Source: Prado023 sp963774745
GTDB lineage: Bacteria; Actinomycetota; Actinomycetes; S36-B12; CAIYMF01
Length of the DNA: 64,000 bases
Reading direction: 5' to 3'
Assembly (NCBI GenBank): GCA_963774745.1
Contig: CAVZGE010000005.1
Location: 124,001-188,000, forward strand
Shown here: one piece after another, positions 52,839-61,800 of the stretch
Position numbering within the stretch: the stretch's first letter is position 1
How the letters are laid out: each line of letters starts with the position of its first letter
Notes under the pieces: generated by a model
The model's database searches: none
What the model was told of the DNA's origin: nothing
What the model saw: only the letters and a program-made list of their open reading frames with translations
Program-made: the position numbers and the translations under genes

Positions 52839-52870
52839 TTACTTAGTAACCGTAGCGGCTACTTAGTAAC
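52839..52870. promoter_or_regulatory. Twin operators between TetR gene and divergent membrane gene
   Basis: TACTTAGTA (a 9-bp palindrome) occurs at 52840-52848 within TTACTTAGTAAC and again at 52860-52868 within CTACTTAGTAAC. Centres are exactly 20 bp apart, two helical turns. They lie in the 70-base gap between the membrane-protein and TetR starts, the classic autoregulated TetR arrangement. Confidence 0.75.
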
Positions 52871-52882
52871 CTTGTCAACGTG

Positions 52883-53554
52883 ATGACTCCTGACGACACC
52901 CGCCCACGCCTGCCGCTGACCACCGATCGGGTCCTGCGGGCCGCGGTGGACCTGGCCGATCGGCAGGGGCTGGGCGCGCTGACGATGCGTCGTCTGGGGG
53001 CCGAGCTCGGGGTTGAGGCGATGTCGCTCTACAAGCACGTGGCCAACAAGGACGCGATCCTTGACGGGGTTGTCGAGCTCATCGTCGGCCAGATCGAGAT
53101 CCCCAGCCAGGAGACCCACTGGAAGCAGGCCATGCGCCGGCGGGCCGTCTCGGCGCGCGAGGTCCTCGCCGCCCACTCGTGGGCGATCGGGCTGCTGGAG
53201 ACCCGCGGCTCGATGGGGCCGGCGACGATGCGCTACCTGGACGCGATCCTGGGGAACCTGAGATCGGCGGGGTTCTCGATCGAGGACGCGGTGCACGCCT
53301 TCTGGCTGCTCGACAGCTACGTCTATGGACACGTGATCCAGGAGACGACCCTGTCACCGGTGCGCTCCTCGCCGTCGGGGACCGAGCCGGCGGCGGCTGC
53401 CCTGGAGCAGGCTGCGACCGCCGACCATCCCTATCTGGTCGAGGTGGCCGAACACGCGCTGGGGTCCGACAACAGCGTCGACCGGGAGTTCCAGTACGGC
53501 TTGGACCTCATCCTCGACGCACTGGAGCAGGCCGCTGCCCCGGCAGCCGGCTGA
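52883..53554 (+). CDS. TetR/AcrR-family repressor
   Basis: The 223-residue regulator has an N-terminal HTH (ALTMRRLGAELGVEAMSLYKHVANKDAIL, residues 33-61) and a TetR_C-type ligand domain (VLAAHSWAIGLLETRG, DAVHAFWLLDSYVYGHVIQE). GTG 52880 is an alternative start one codon upstream. It is divergent from the DUF6326-like gene; two TTACTTAGTAAC-type operators lie between. Tetracycline or other drug binding is not implied by the family alone. Inducer unknown. Confidence 0.93.
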   Translation: MTPDDTRPRLPLTTDRVLRAAVDLADRQGLGALTMRRLGAELGVEAMSLYKHVANKDAILDGVVELIVGQIEIPSQETHWKQAMRRRAVSAREVLAAHSWAIGLLETRGSMGPATMRYLDAILGNLRSAGFSIEDAVHAFWLLDSYVYGHVIQETTLSPVRSSPSGTEPAAAALEQAATADHPYLVEVAEHALGSDNSVDREFQYGLDLILDALEQAAAPAAG

Positions 53555-53859
53555 GCTGTGCAAGACCTGCGGAACGCGCACCCGCCACGTCGGTCAGCGG
53601 CTTCGGTCGAGCAGGGCCGCTACTGTCGGGCGACTTCTCGGGTGCTGGCGAATCGGGGGTGCGTCATGTCGCGCAGGGCGGCAGCGTTGAGGGTGCTCTC
53701 CACGCCGTGCCAGTCGGAGTCGAGCTGACCGGTCTGCTCATGGTCGCAGCGGCCTCTGCCCCGGCGTTCGCTCCCACGGCGCTGTACCCCCTCGTGGCCG
53801 ATCCGCCGATCTCGACGGACCAGCGTGATCTCAGGGAATCCTTGAATGTCTGAAGGATC
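53555..53859. other. Gene-poor stretch
   Basis: No frame here has both a ribosome site and protein-like content on either strand. No repeat, RNA gene or terminator stands out. Confidence 0.45.
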
Positions 53860-53976
53860 ATGCGCGCCGCACTGGCCAACGGCCGGGCCGTCGCGATGAT
53901 CGCCGGGATGCTCGATCGAACCGCACCCCAGGTGCAGGCCAGGATCCGGACCCTCACGGCCGGTGCACCCGCATGA
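53860..53976 (+). CDS. Possible short reading frame just upstream of the 821-residue protein
   Basis: A 38-codon frame (MRAALANGRAVAMIAGMLDR ... ARIRTLTAGAPA) is preceded by AAGG and an in-frame stop. Its stop TGA overlaps an ATG (53973) in frame with the large protein. The peptide could be a helix-turn-helix fragment (AVAMIAGMLDRTAPQVQARI). It is only a candidate; it may be a remnant or a leader. Confidence 0.25.
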   Translation: MRAALANGRAVAMIAGMLDRTAPQVQARIRTLTAGAPA

Positions 53977-54035
53977 CCAGCCACCACGTCGCCGCACCCC
54001 GTTCGCGCGGGCTTCTGTCAGGGGGACGAGGCACC

Positions 54036-56501
54036 ATGATCAGTACGTCCCCGCAGGCCCACGAGGGCCCTTCCCCGCACGGAGTCCCACCCATGACCAG
54101 GCACGCAACGGACGAGAACCGGCCACCTGCCCGACAGGTCCTCTCCGAGCTGGACGTCGCCGCCCTGGCCTCCCGCATCACCGACCCCGAGCGGACCCGC
54201 GTCGTGGTGGTCGTCACCTCCGGCACCCGGCCTCCCGCTGACCGGCTGGACGCGAACCGGATCGCCGCAGAGGTCGGCCCGGGCGTCGAGGTCGTCACCC
54301 TGCCCACCGGGTCGCTGACCTACGCCCTCGAACGGGGGCTGCCCGACGACACGAACGTGTTCGGTGACGCGGCCCGCACCTACCCGGTCGGCACCGCCTG
54401 GCACAGCCGCCCGCACCTGTCCGTGCTGAGGTTCGCCCGGCCCGACACAGACGCCGGGCGGCTGCAGGCGCAGGTCATCGCCGACGCCCGCGCGGCAGCC
54501 CGGCGCGCCACCGACACCACCGCCCGCCCGCCCCGAGCCGGCCACGGCCTCCCCGGCGCACCGGGCCGACCGACGCCACCACAGGCAAGTCGTCCGGTGG
54601 CGACCCCAGCCATGCTCCCCGGTGCCCCGCCCCGCCGACCCCGACCGGAACTCGAAGCCACCCTCGAGGCTGCTGCTGCCGCGGTCCCCGAACCACCTGC
54701 CGCCACCAGCAGTCCCGCACCGGACCGGGTGACCGGCCCGACACCGGCCAACCCGCACGGCGCGCCACCCCGACCCGCCCGCAGGACCGTCACGGCTTCC
54801 CCCACCGCCACCCCCGCGGCGGCCCCGCCGGTCGACCGGGGGAGGTTGTCGGACACGGCGCCGTGGCACGCCAGGTCCAGCAACGACGGCCACGCCCTGG
54901 CCACCCACCTGATGGCGACCCGCGCCCATCCGGTCCTGGTGATCAGCACCCCCAGCGAGGATGCGCAGCCGCTGGTGGATGCCGCCGACCTGCACGACCG
55001 GGTCGGCGAGATCGCCGACGTCGTGGTCCTGCACAACGGTCCGGCGTCGTGGGCAATGGCCGACGCGATGCCGGCGATGACCCAGGTGTACGGCGGGGCC
55101 GGGCGGGTCTACCCGATCGACCGGGGCTGGCTGGCCAACCCCTACCGGGCCCCGATCCGGTTCTGCTGGCCCGGCGACGATCCCAGGAAGGTCGCCGACC
55201 AACTCGAGGACGACGCCTACGCCGCAGCCAACCTCGCCGGGCTGACCGCCACCCGATCGGCGACCGCGACCTTCCCAGCCACCGGAAAGGTCAAGGGACC
55301 CCTGGACCGCCACCACGTGCTGCTGTGGCTGGACCGCGGCGGCAACGCCGCCCTGCTGGTCGACCAGCTCCACCCCGGTGTGGAACCCGAGCGGCTGCTG
55401 CAACCCGGCCAGACGCTGACCGGTCGGGTGGAACGCGGCCACATGCTGTCCCCGTTCCTGCCCGACCCCATCGCCGACGACCCCCGCGTACGAGCCGCGG
55501 CCGCCTACACAGTCGGCGACGTGGTCCTGGCCCGCGTCAGCGACGTGACCGCACGATCCGGCCAGGCCCAGCTGCACCCTCGCGTGGACGTGTCGATCCA
55601 GGCCGATGCAGACGACACCGACCTGCGCAACCTGATCGCGGTCGGCGACGTGGTGACCCTCACCCTCACCGCTGCCGACGCAGACCACTTCATCGCCGAG
55701 CTGGCCGACGCCGATGCTCCCTCGGTGGCCTGCATCCCCGTGCTGCCCGGTGGACCGCCGTGGCTGGTCGAAGAGGATCTCCCCACCCCAGCGCCCGAGC
55801 CTGAACCCGAATCCGAGCCCCAACCCGAACCGGAACCGGAACCTGTGGCCGCGGTCCCGGTGGCCGCATCCACCCCGCCCGCCGTCACCCCAGCAACGGT
55901 CGGCCAGCACGCCCAGGTCGCAGGCCTCACCGCCGAGATCAGCTCCCTGACCACGCTGCTCGACCGGGAACGTCGAGAGGCCCAACGCCTGGCCGGGGAC
56001 GCACGTCGGACCCGCGAGGAGGCCCAACGACTGCGCCGACAGGTCAAGTCACTCAAGGACCAGCACCAGGCCTACCGCGACAGGGTCGAGGGGGCCCGCC
56101 TCTTCAGCGACCCCGAGAGGCAGCTGCGCCACGACATCGAGCAGACCTGGCTGCGCCGCACCCCCGAACCGGAACGAACCCACCACCCGCTCGCGGACTA
56201 CCGCCTCGGACCAACCTTCCTGGACTCCCTGGTCACCCTGGAGGGCATCACCCGTGACAAGGTCATCGACGTCCTCGTCGAAGTCCTCACCGACCGCGCC
56301 AGGGACATCCCCGGCCGCGAACTGCACCAACTGCGGGAGACCGAATCCAGCCAGGTCCAACGTGTCCGCCCCGACGGAGCCCGTGCCTGGCGGTGCGCGC
56401 TGCAGGTCAACACCCCCTCCGCCAGGCGCCTGCACTTCTGGAAGCTTCCCGACGCCACGATCGAGCTCGACCGGGTCGGAACCCACGACCAGGGACTCTG
56501 A
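54036..56501 (+). CDS. 821-residue multidomain protein: duplicated alpha/beta domain, S1-like domain, coiled coil, RelE-like end
   Basis: No known family was recognised. ATG 54036 follows GACGAGG (ATG 53973 and 54093 are alternatives). First domain (about 54180-54510): VVVVVTSGTRPP ... YPVGTAWHSRPHLSVLRFAR. A similar domain (about 54930-55240): HPVLVISTPSED ... YGGAGRVYPIDRGWLANPYR. They share the VYP-x-W-x-x-x-P pattern and are probably a duplication, separated by a Pro/Ala-rich linker. An S1/OB-like segment (about 55510-55710: YTVGDVVLARVSDVTARSGQAQL ... LIAVGDVVTL), a Pro-Glu repeat (55790-55845), coiled coil (55905-56100), and a C-terminal domain (56100-56498) with WRCALQVNTPSARRLHFWKL and ELDRVGTHD follow. 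The last resembles RelE/ParE-type ends. RNA-linked function is inference. Confidence 0.8.
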   Translation: MISTSPQAHEGPSPHGVPPMTRHATDENRPPARQVLSELDVAALASRITDPERTRVVVVVTSGTRPPADRLDANRIAAEVGPGVEVVTLPTGSLTYALERGLPDDTNVFGDAARTYPVGTAWHSRPHLSVLRFARPDTDAGRLQAQVIADARAAARRATDTTARPPRAGHGLPGAPGRPTPPQASRPVATPAMLPGAPPRRPRPELEATLEAAAAAVPEPPAATSSPAPDRVTGPTPANPHGAPPRPARRTVTASPTATPAAAPPVDRGRLSDTAPWHARSSNDGHALATHLMATRAHPVLVISTPSEDAQPLVDAADLHDRVGEIADVVVLHNGPASWAMADAMPAMTQVYGGAGRVYPIDRGWLANPYRAPIRFCWPGDDPRKVADQLEDDAYAAANLAGLTATRSATATFPATGKVKGPLDRHHVLLWLDRGGNAALLVDQLHPGVEPERLLQPGQTLTGRVERGHMLSPFLPDPIADDPRVRAAAAYTVGDVVLARVSDVTARSGQAQLHPRVDVSIQADADDTDLRNLIAVGDVVTLTLTAADADHFIAELADADAPSVACIPVLPGGPPWLVEEDLPTPAPEPEPESEPQPEPEPEPVAAVPVAASTPPAVTPATVGQHAQVAGLTAEISSLTTLLDRERREAQRLAGDARRTREEAQRLRRQVKSLKDQHQAYRDRVEGARLFSDPERQLRHDIEQTWLRRTPEPERTHHPLADYRLGPTFLDSLVTLEGITRDKVIDVLVEVLTDRARDIPGRELHQLRETESSQVQRVRPDGARAWRCALQVNTPSARRLHFWKLPDATIELDRVGTHDQGL

Positions 56502-56594
56502 TCTGAGCCCGCGCGCCACCGGTCAGCAGCGCGTGGCTGGGCCCAACGACCCGAGCCCGGGTCGCGCAGGTGAAGGACCTTGCGCCCTTGGCTC

Positions 56595-57902
56595 GTGACC
56601 GGCTGCGGCCTACCGTGGAGGGGTGGCGAGCAGGGAACGCGCGTCGCCGGTGGCGTTGGCGCCCTCGGTTCGGCAACCGGGCGCTGGACCTACTTGGACA
56701 ACCTGAAGGTCCTGCTGATCGCGGCGATCATCGCGATGCACGCCGTGTTGAGCTACAGCACGGTCGAGGTGTGGACCTACACCGCGATGCGGGAGGTCAC
56801 CCTCAACCCGGTCGTCGAGGCGGTGCTGTTCGTCGGGGTGATTCCGTTCGGCCTGTTCCTGATCGCTCTGCTGTTCCTGGTCGCGGGTCTGCTGACCCCG
56901 CCGTCGGTGCAGCGCAAGGGCCCCGGTGGGTTCGCCCGGGACCGGCTGCTGCGCCTGGGGGTGCCGTTCGCGGTGTATGTGCTGATCCTGCAACCGACGA
57001 TCGTGTACCTGTTGGAGCACCTGTTGGGGGCGGCGCCGGGAACCTACTGGCAGGAGTTCCTCGGTGACGAGGGTGCGCTGGACACTGGCCCGCTGTGGTT
57101 CGTCGGGGTGCTGCTCGTGTACTCACTCGCCTATGCCGGGTGGGTGCACGTGCGGGCTGGCCGCCCACCAAGTCGGCCCGTGGGAGGTGTCACATCGGGG
57201 CACCTGTTGCTGGTCGCCGCCGTGGTCGCACCGGCGTCCTTCCTGATCCGGCTGGTCTACCCCTACGGCGGGGAGGCCGGGTTCACCGACCTGAACCTAT
57301 GGCAGTGGCCGGCGTGCATCGCGGTGTTCGCCCTGGGCATCAGTGGCTCCAGGCAGGGCTGGCTGAGCGCGGTGCCCGGTCCTCTGCATCGGCAGTGCCG
57401 CACCGCGACCCTGCTGGCCGTGGTGGCGATGGCCGTCCTGTTGGCCCTCAGCGGCCTGGGCGGGGACATCGAGGACTTGGTGGGCGGCTGGACCTGGGCC
57501 GCACTCGGGTTCGCCGTGATCGAGAGCGTGCTGAACCTGTTCGGGTCCCTGTGGCTGCTCGGCCTGGCCCAACGCCACCTGCACCGGGATCATCGGTGGG
57601 GCGCCGAGCTGACCCGCAGCGCCTATGGCGCGTTCATCCTGCAGACCGCGGTGCTGATCGGACTGGCCGTCGTACTACGCCCAATTGCACTGCCTGCCGA
57701 GGCCAAGGCACTGCTGCTCGCCACCGGCGCAGTCGCCGGATCCTTCGGACTCTCCAGCCTGCTGTTGCGCACCATCCCCGGAGCGGCACCGCATCCTGTA
57801 GGCGCCGGGCGCGGTTTCGACGATGGACTGGGAACGGGCGGGCGAGACACGCCCGCGAGTCCGGGCGCACACTCTGCGACATGGCACTGCCGACGGGGAT
57901 GA
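56595..57902 (+). CDS. Acyltransferase family 3 membrane protein
   Basis: About 435 residues with some ten membrane helices: YLDNLKVLLIAAIIAMHAVLSY (catalytic His region typical of acyltransferase-3), FLIALLFLVAGLLTP, DRLLRLGVPFAVYVLILQPTIVYLL, LWFVGVLLVYSLAYAGWV and so on. The N-terminus before YLDNLKV is poorly conserved; GTG 56595 or TTG 56580 may be the start. It would O-acylate a cell-surface glycan or lipid. Its C-terminal tail overlaps the GNAT gene start by 22 bases. Confidence 0.85.
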   Translation: MTGCGLPWRGGEQGTRVAGGVGALGSATGRWTYLDNLKVLLIAAIIAMHAVLSYSTVEVWTYTAMREVTLNPVVEAVLFVGVIPFGLFLIALLFLVAGLLTPPSVQRKGPGGFARDRLLRLGVPFAVYVLILQPTIVYLLEHLLGAAPGTYWQEFLGDEGALDTGPLWFVGVLLVYSLAYAGWVHVRAGRPPSRPVGGVTSGHLLLVAAVVAPASFLIRLVYPYGGEAGFTDLNLWQWPACIAVFALGISGSRQGWLSAVPGPLHRQCRTATLLAVVAMAVLLALSGLGGDIEDLVGGWTWAALGFAVIESVLNLFGSLWLLGLAQRHLHRDHRWGAELTRSAYGAFILQTAVLIGLAVVLRPIALPAEAKALLLATGAVAGSFGLSSLLLRTIPGAAPHPVGAGRGFDDGLGTGGRDTPASPGAHSATWHCRRG

Positions 57903-58840
57903 CTCTGCGCCAACAGATCGCTGCCGACATCCCGGCGGTGGTCGAGCTGGGCGATGAGACGTGGTCCGCGCTCTACGGACGGACCGGCTACATCACCGCC
58001 GAACTGCTGGAGATGGGGCTCAAGCGTCCTGAGCGGGATCCCGAGCGGGACGACCCGGTCATCTACGCCGGCGACCGGCTCGTCGGCGGGGGCGTGCTGC
58101 AGGCGTGGCCACCGATGACGGAGGTTGTCTGCCCGATCATTGTCGACCTGGGGCTGTCCCCGGGTGACCGGTCCGCGGCGATCGATGCCCTGATCGGGGC
58201 CCTCCAGGACGCCGCGCGCGCCCGCCTCACGGATGCTGATGCGAGTATCGAGCGGGTGTTCGGCTTGAGTGTCCCGACTCGCGACATGGGGTTGCGCGAG
58301 CATGTGCGCGGGCTGGGCTGGACGCTGTTGCGCACCTACTTCGAGCTTTCCATCGACTTGACCGAGGGATCCTTCCCGGATGTCGAGTGGCCGGAGGGCA
58401 TGATGATGCGGACGTTCGGCGACGCCGCGGTCGTGGAGCCTGCGATCGCGGTGATGACCGACGCATTCGCCGACCATCACGGTGACGGTCCGCCGCCGGA
58501 TACGTGGCGTCACATGCTGACCGCGGAGGTCGTCCTGCTGGACGCGAGCTACCTGCTGGACGATGCGGACGGTCCGGTCGGTGGTCTCGTCTGTTCCGAC
58601 TTCGGCGACGGCGAGGGCTACATCGGGCCCATTGGCGTGCGCCGCCGTGGCCGAGGGAGGGGGGCGGCTTCGGCCATGCTGCGCCGGTCCTTCCACGATC
58701 TGGCTGTGGCGGGTTTCGCCACCGCCAAACTGGATGTTGACGGTGAGAACACGACGGGCGCGCTTGGGCTCTACGAGCGCGCCGGGATGTCGGTGCGCGT
58801 CGCGACTGAGGCGTGGGTCACTCCACTGCACCGGGCGTAG
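57881..58840 (+). CDS. Tandem GNAT-family acetyltransferase
   Basis: The 319-residue protein has two GNAT repeats. The N-terminal one is degenerate (IVDLGLSPGDRSAAIDALIGALQDAARARL). The C-terminal one has a good acetyl-CoA loop: YIGPIGVRRRGRGRGAASAMLRRSF, then AKLDVDGENTTGALGLYERAGMSVRVATEAWV. The duplicated layout resembles mycothiol-synthase-like or Eis-like enzymes in general plan. ATG at 57881 lies inside the end of the acyltransferase gene (22-base overlap). Substrate unknown. Confidence 0.88.
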   Translation: MALPTGMTLRQQIAADIPAVVELGDETWSALYGRTGYITAELLEMGLKRPERDPERDDPVIYAGDRLVGGGVLQAWPPMTEVVCPIIVDLGLSPGDRSAAIDALIGALQDAARARLTDADASIERVFGLSVPTRDMGLREHVRGLGWTLLRTYFELSIDLTEGSFPDVEWPEGMMMRTFGDAAVVEPAIAVMTDAFADHHGDGPPPDTWRHMLTAEVVLLDASYLLDDADGPVGGLVCSDFGDGEGYIGPIGVRRRGRGRGAASAMLRRSFHDLAVAGFATAKLDVDGENTTGALGLYERAGMSVRVATEAWVTPLHRA

Positions 58841-58871
58841 CCCGCCACCCAGCAGCGGTACGGCAGTCCGG

Positions 58872-61800
58872 TCACCGGCAGGCGGGGGCGTAGGGGATCG
58901 TGGGCAGGAAGCGGGCCCATTCAGCCTTGGTGAGTTCAATCGTGGTGAGTTTGCGTGCCGCTACCTGGCAGGCGGCTGACTTCCACTGCTCTGGGTCCAT
59001 CTCGATGGAGGCGAGCACGCTGCCGGTTCCGACGAGCAGCTGGTGCTCTTGCCCGGCGGTCACTGCGAACGCGTCGGTGGGCGCCTCGGTGTCCAGGGGC
59101 AGGTCGGCGACGGCGACTCGCGTTTGGGCGTCGAGCACGCTCAGGGAGCGGGGGTGTGAGATGACCAGCCACCGGCCGTCCTCGGTGTAGGCCATCCTGG
59201 TGAGGTCGCGCAGGCCCGGGACCAACGATCGGCTCAGCACGTTCCCGGTGGCCAGATCCCACTCCATGAGGTACTCCGGGCTGGCGGCTATCAGCCGCTG
59301 GCCGTCCGGTGAGAAGACGACCGAGGACGGCGGGATCTCGAACATCGGCAGTTGCATCGTCCATCGCCGCAGGGCCAGGTCGTAGATCATCACGAAGCCT
59401 TGGTAGTCGCTGTATGCCACTGCGACCTTGCTCCCGTCGGGCGAGAACGCCACCGCCCTGGGCGTCGGCGTGATCGGGTAGACAGCGTTGCTCCTTGGCT
59501 CCTGGTACTGCATGCCGGTGAGGTCCTCGCTGAGCTGGACGGCGTGTGTGCTGAGGTTCCAGACGGTGAACGTGCTCGTCACGGGGTGACTGTCCGGGAC
59601 TCCTTCGTTGAAGGTGTTGCCGACTGTCGCCAGGGATCGGCCGTCGGGGGAGACGGCCAGCCATGAGGTCGGGATGTCATCGCGTGACCAGAGCACCTCA
59701 CGCCCGGGCAGGGACCACAGCCTCAGGTGGCCCACCCGGTCGGCGGCGATGACCGCCGTCCCGTCCGGGGTCAGGGCGAGGGCGGTGACCTGCCGGCCAG
59801 CGGCCATCGCGGGTCCCCGGTCGCGGCTTCGGTAGGGCCCGAGGGTGAGTTTCTCCCCGATCTGCTCGAGAGTGGCCGCGTCGCGGATGGTGACCCGCCC
59901 GTTGTCCTCGCCTTGCGCGATCAGGCCTGCGGCGGCATCGAGGGCATGGATCGGTGCGGTCGCCACCTGTTTCGCCACTGGTGACAGGGCCGCCAGGTCG
60001 TAGCGGGCGATGCTCCCGGTGATCGACTCGCGCATGAGGCCGTGCTCGCCCACGAACGCCAGGACCGACACCCGGTCCGAGCCCGAGTTGAGCATCACGA
60101 GCTCCAGCGGATCCAGCGAGTACACCTCACTGGTCCCGTTCAGGCGTCCGATGGCGAATCGTTGTCCCGTCGGTGACCAGGCCACGACGGTGACCGGGGA
60201 CTGCCCGGGGATGGCGTGCAGGACCTCGTCGTCTGCCACACGTCGAACTTGGACCGGACCTTCAGCATCCCCGACCAGTAGCTTGGTCCCGTCGGGGGAG
60301 ATGGTCATGTGCGACAGGCCGCTGCCCGGGCGGGCGAGGGATGCCGGACCGATGAGCTGCGCCTGCCTCAGGTCGACGACCACCCCGGCGAGTGGCCGTA
60401 CCATCGGGGACGTCCACCCGGTGAACATGACCGCGGCCCGGTCGCCTGCGGTGCTGAATGTTGCCCCGACCAGCACAGCCCAGTCGGCGTCGTGACGGGT
60501 CAGTCCCGGGATGGGCACAGACTGCGGGCCGACCCAGCTCTCGCCTTGTCGGTGCCAGATGCGCACCTGCCCTTCGAGCACCGAGACGAGGGTACGTCCG
60601 TCGGGTGAGATGCGAAGCCGGTCCGCGGGACCGTCCTCGTTGTCCCAGGAATGGCCCTTCGCTCCCGGCACCTGCTGCCGAGGGCCCGCGGGGTCGCCAC
60701 TGTCCACGGCGATCGGGAGCAACCCGACAGAGGTCTGCTCCCTCGACGGGTCGGCGGCCGTTGGCCGGGGGCTGTCGCTGACGACCGCCACCCGTCCACG
60801 CTCGATGAGCCCGGTCGGGTAGGGAGCCCCGGTGGTCTCCCACCACGGGTGCAGCGATCCGTAACGGCTGATACCGGTCGTCGTGTCCACGAGGTGCAAG
60901 TCGTCCTCGAGCGAATCCCGGTGCAGCAGGACGCGCCCGTCCGGGGTGAACGCGTGGTCGAAAGTATCAGGGTTCGGTCCCTCCGCTGCCTTCGCAAGCC
61001 CCGTCAGGCCTCGGGCGTTCATCAGGCTGTTGAGCAGGGCTCCTTGAGTGGTGGAGTTGTCCGAGATCGCCACGGCCTGACGCGCCAGGAGCAGCCCAAG
61101 GCCGGGGTTGGGCTCATTGAGCGCCGTCCCGGACAGTCGGGCTCCGACGGCTTCGGTCGCTGCCGCGTCGGCACGGCTCCCTTCGGCCGCCGCCAGGGCT
61201 GCTTCGTCCGACGCCCGGGCCGCCTCGCTCTGGGCACGCCGGCCATTCAGGCCGGCAACGGTGCCCGCCAGGAACGCGATCGCCAAGAGGATGATCGCGG
61301 CGGCCAGTGCGCCGCGCAGCTGCCGATTGCGCCGCACTTGGCGGAGGCGTTCGGCGTCGGCGGTTGCGGTGGCGGTGGTGAGGAAGTCCTCCTCCAGGGG
61401 GGCGAGCACTGGGTGGGTGCGGTCCACCCATTCGCGCGCGGCGGCCAGCCGGGCGCCGCGGTAGAGCTCGTCGTCGGGGCGTCCCAGGGTGTCCCAGGTG
61501 TCGGCGGTGACCTGCAGGTGGGCCAGGATCCGTTGGCCGTCGACGTCCTCGTCGAGCCAGGTGCGCAGCCGGGGCCACGCGCGGACAAGGGATTCGTGGG
61601 CGATCGTGGCGCTGTCCTGGGAGACGGTGACGAGCCGGGAGCGCACGAGCAGGTCGAGCACCCGGGGGGCCTCCGGTGAGCCGGCGAACACCCGGGTCGG
61701 CACCCGGGCGACGACCGGCTCCCCGGCGGGGGTGGGGGTGACCAGGCGCAGGAGCACGGTGCGCAGGACGTCGCGGTCCGTGGGGGTCAGGGAGTCGTGG

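Noticed and set aside
54018..56027. 669-codon open frame on the - strand
   Set aside because: Antisense shadow of the 821-residue protein; composition (Gly/Val/Arg runs) and lack of ribosome site.
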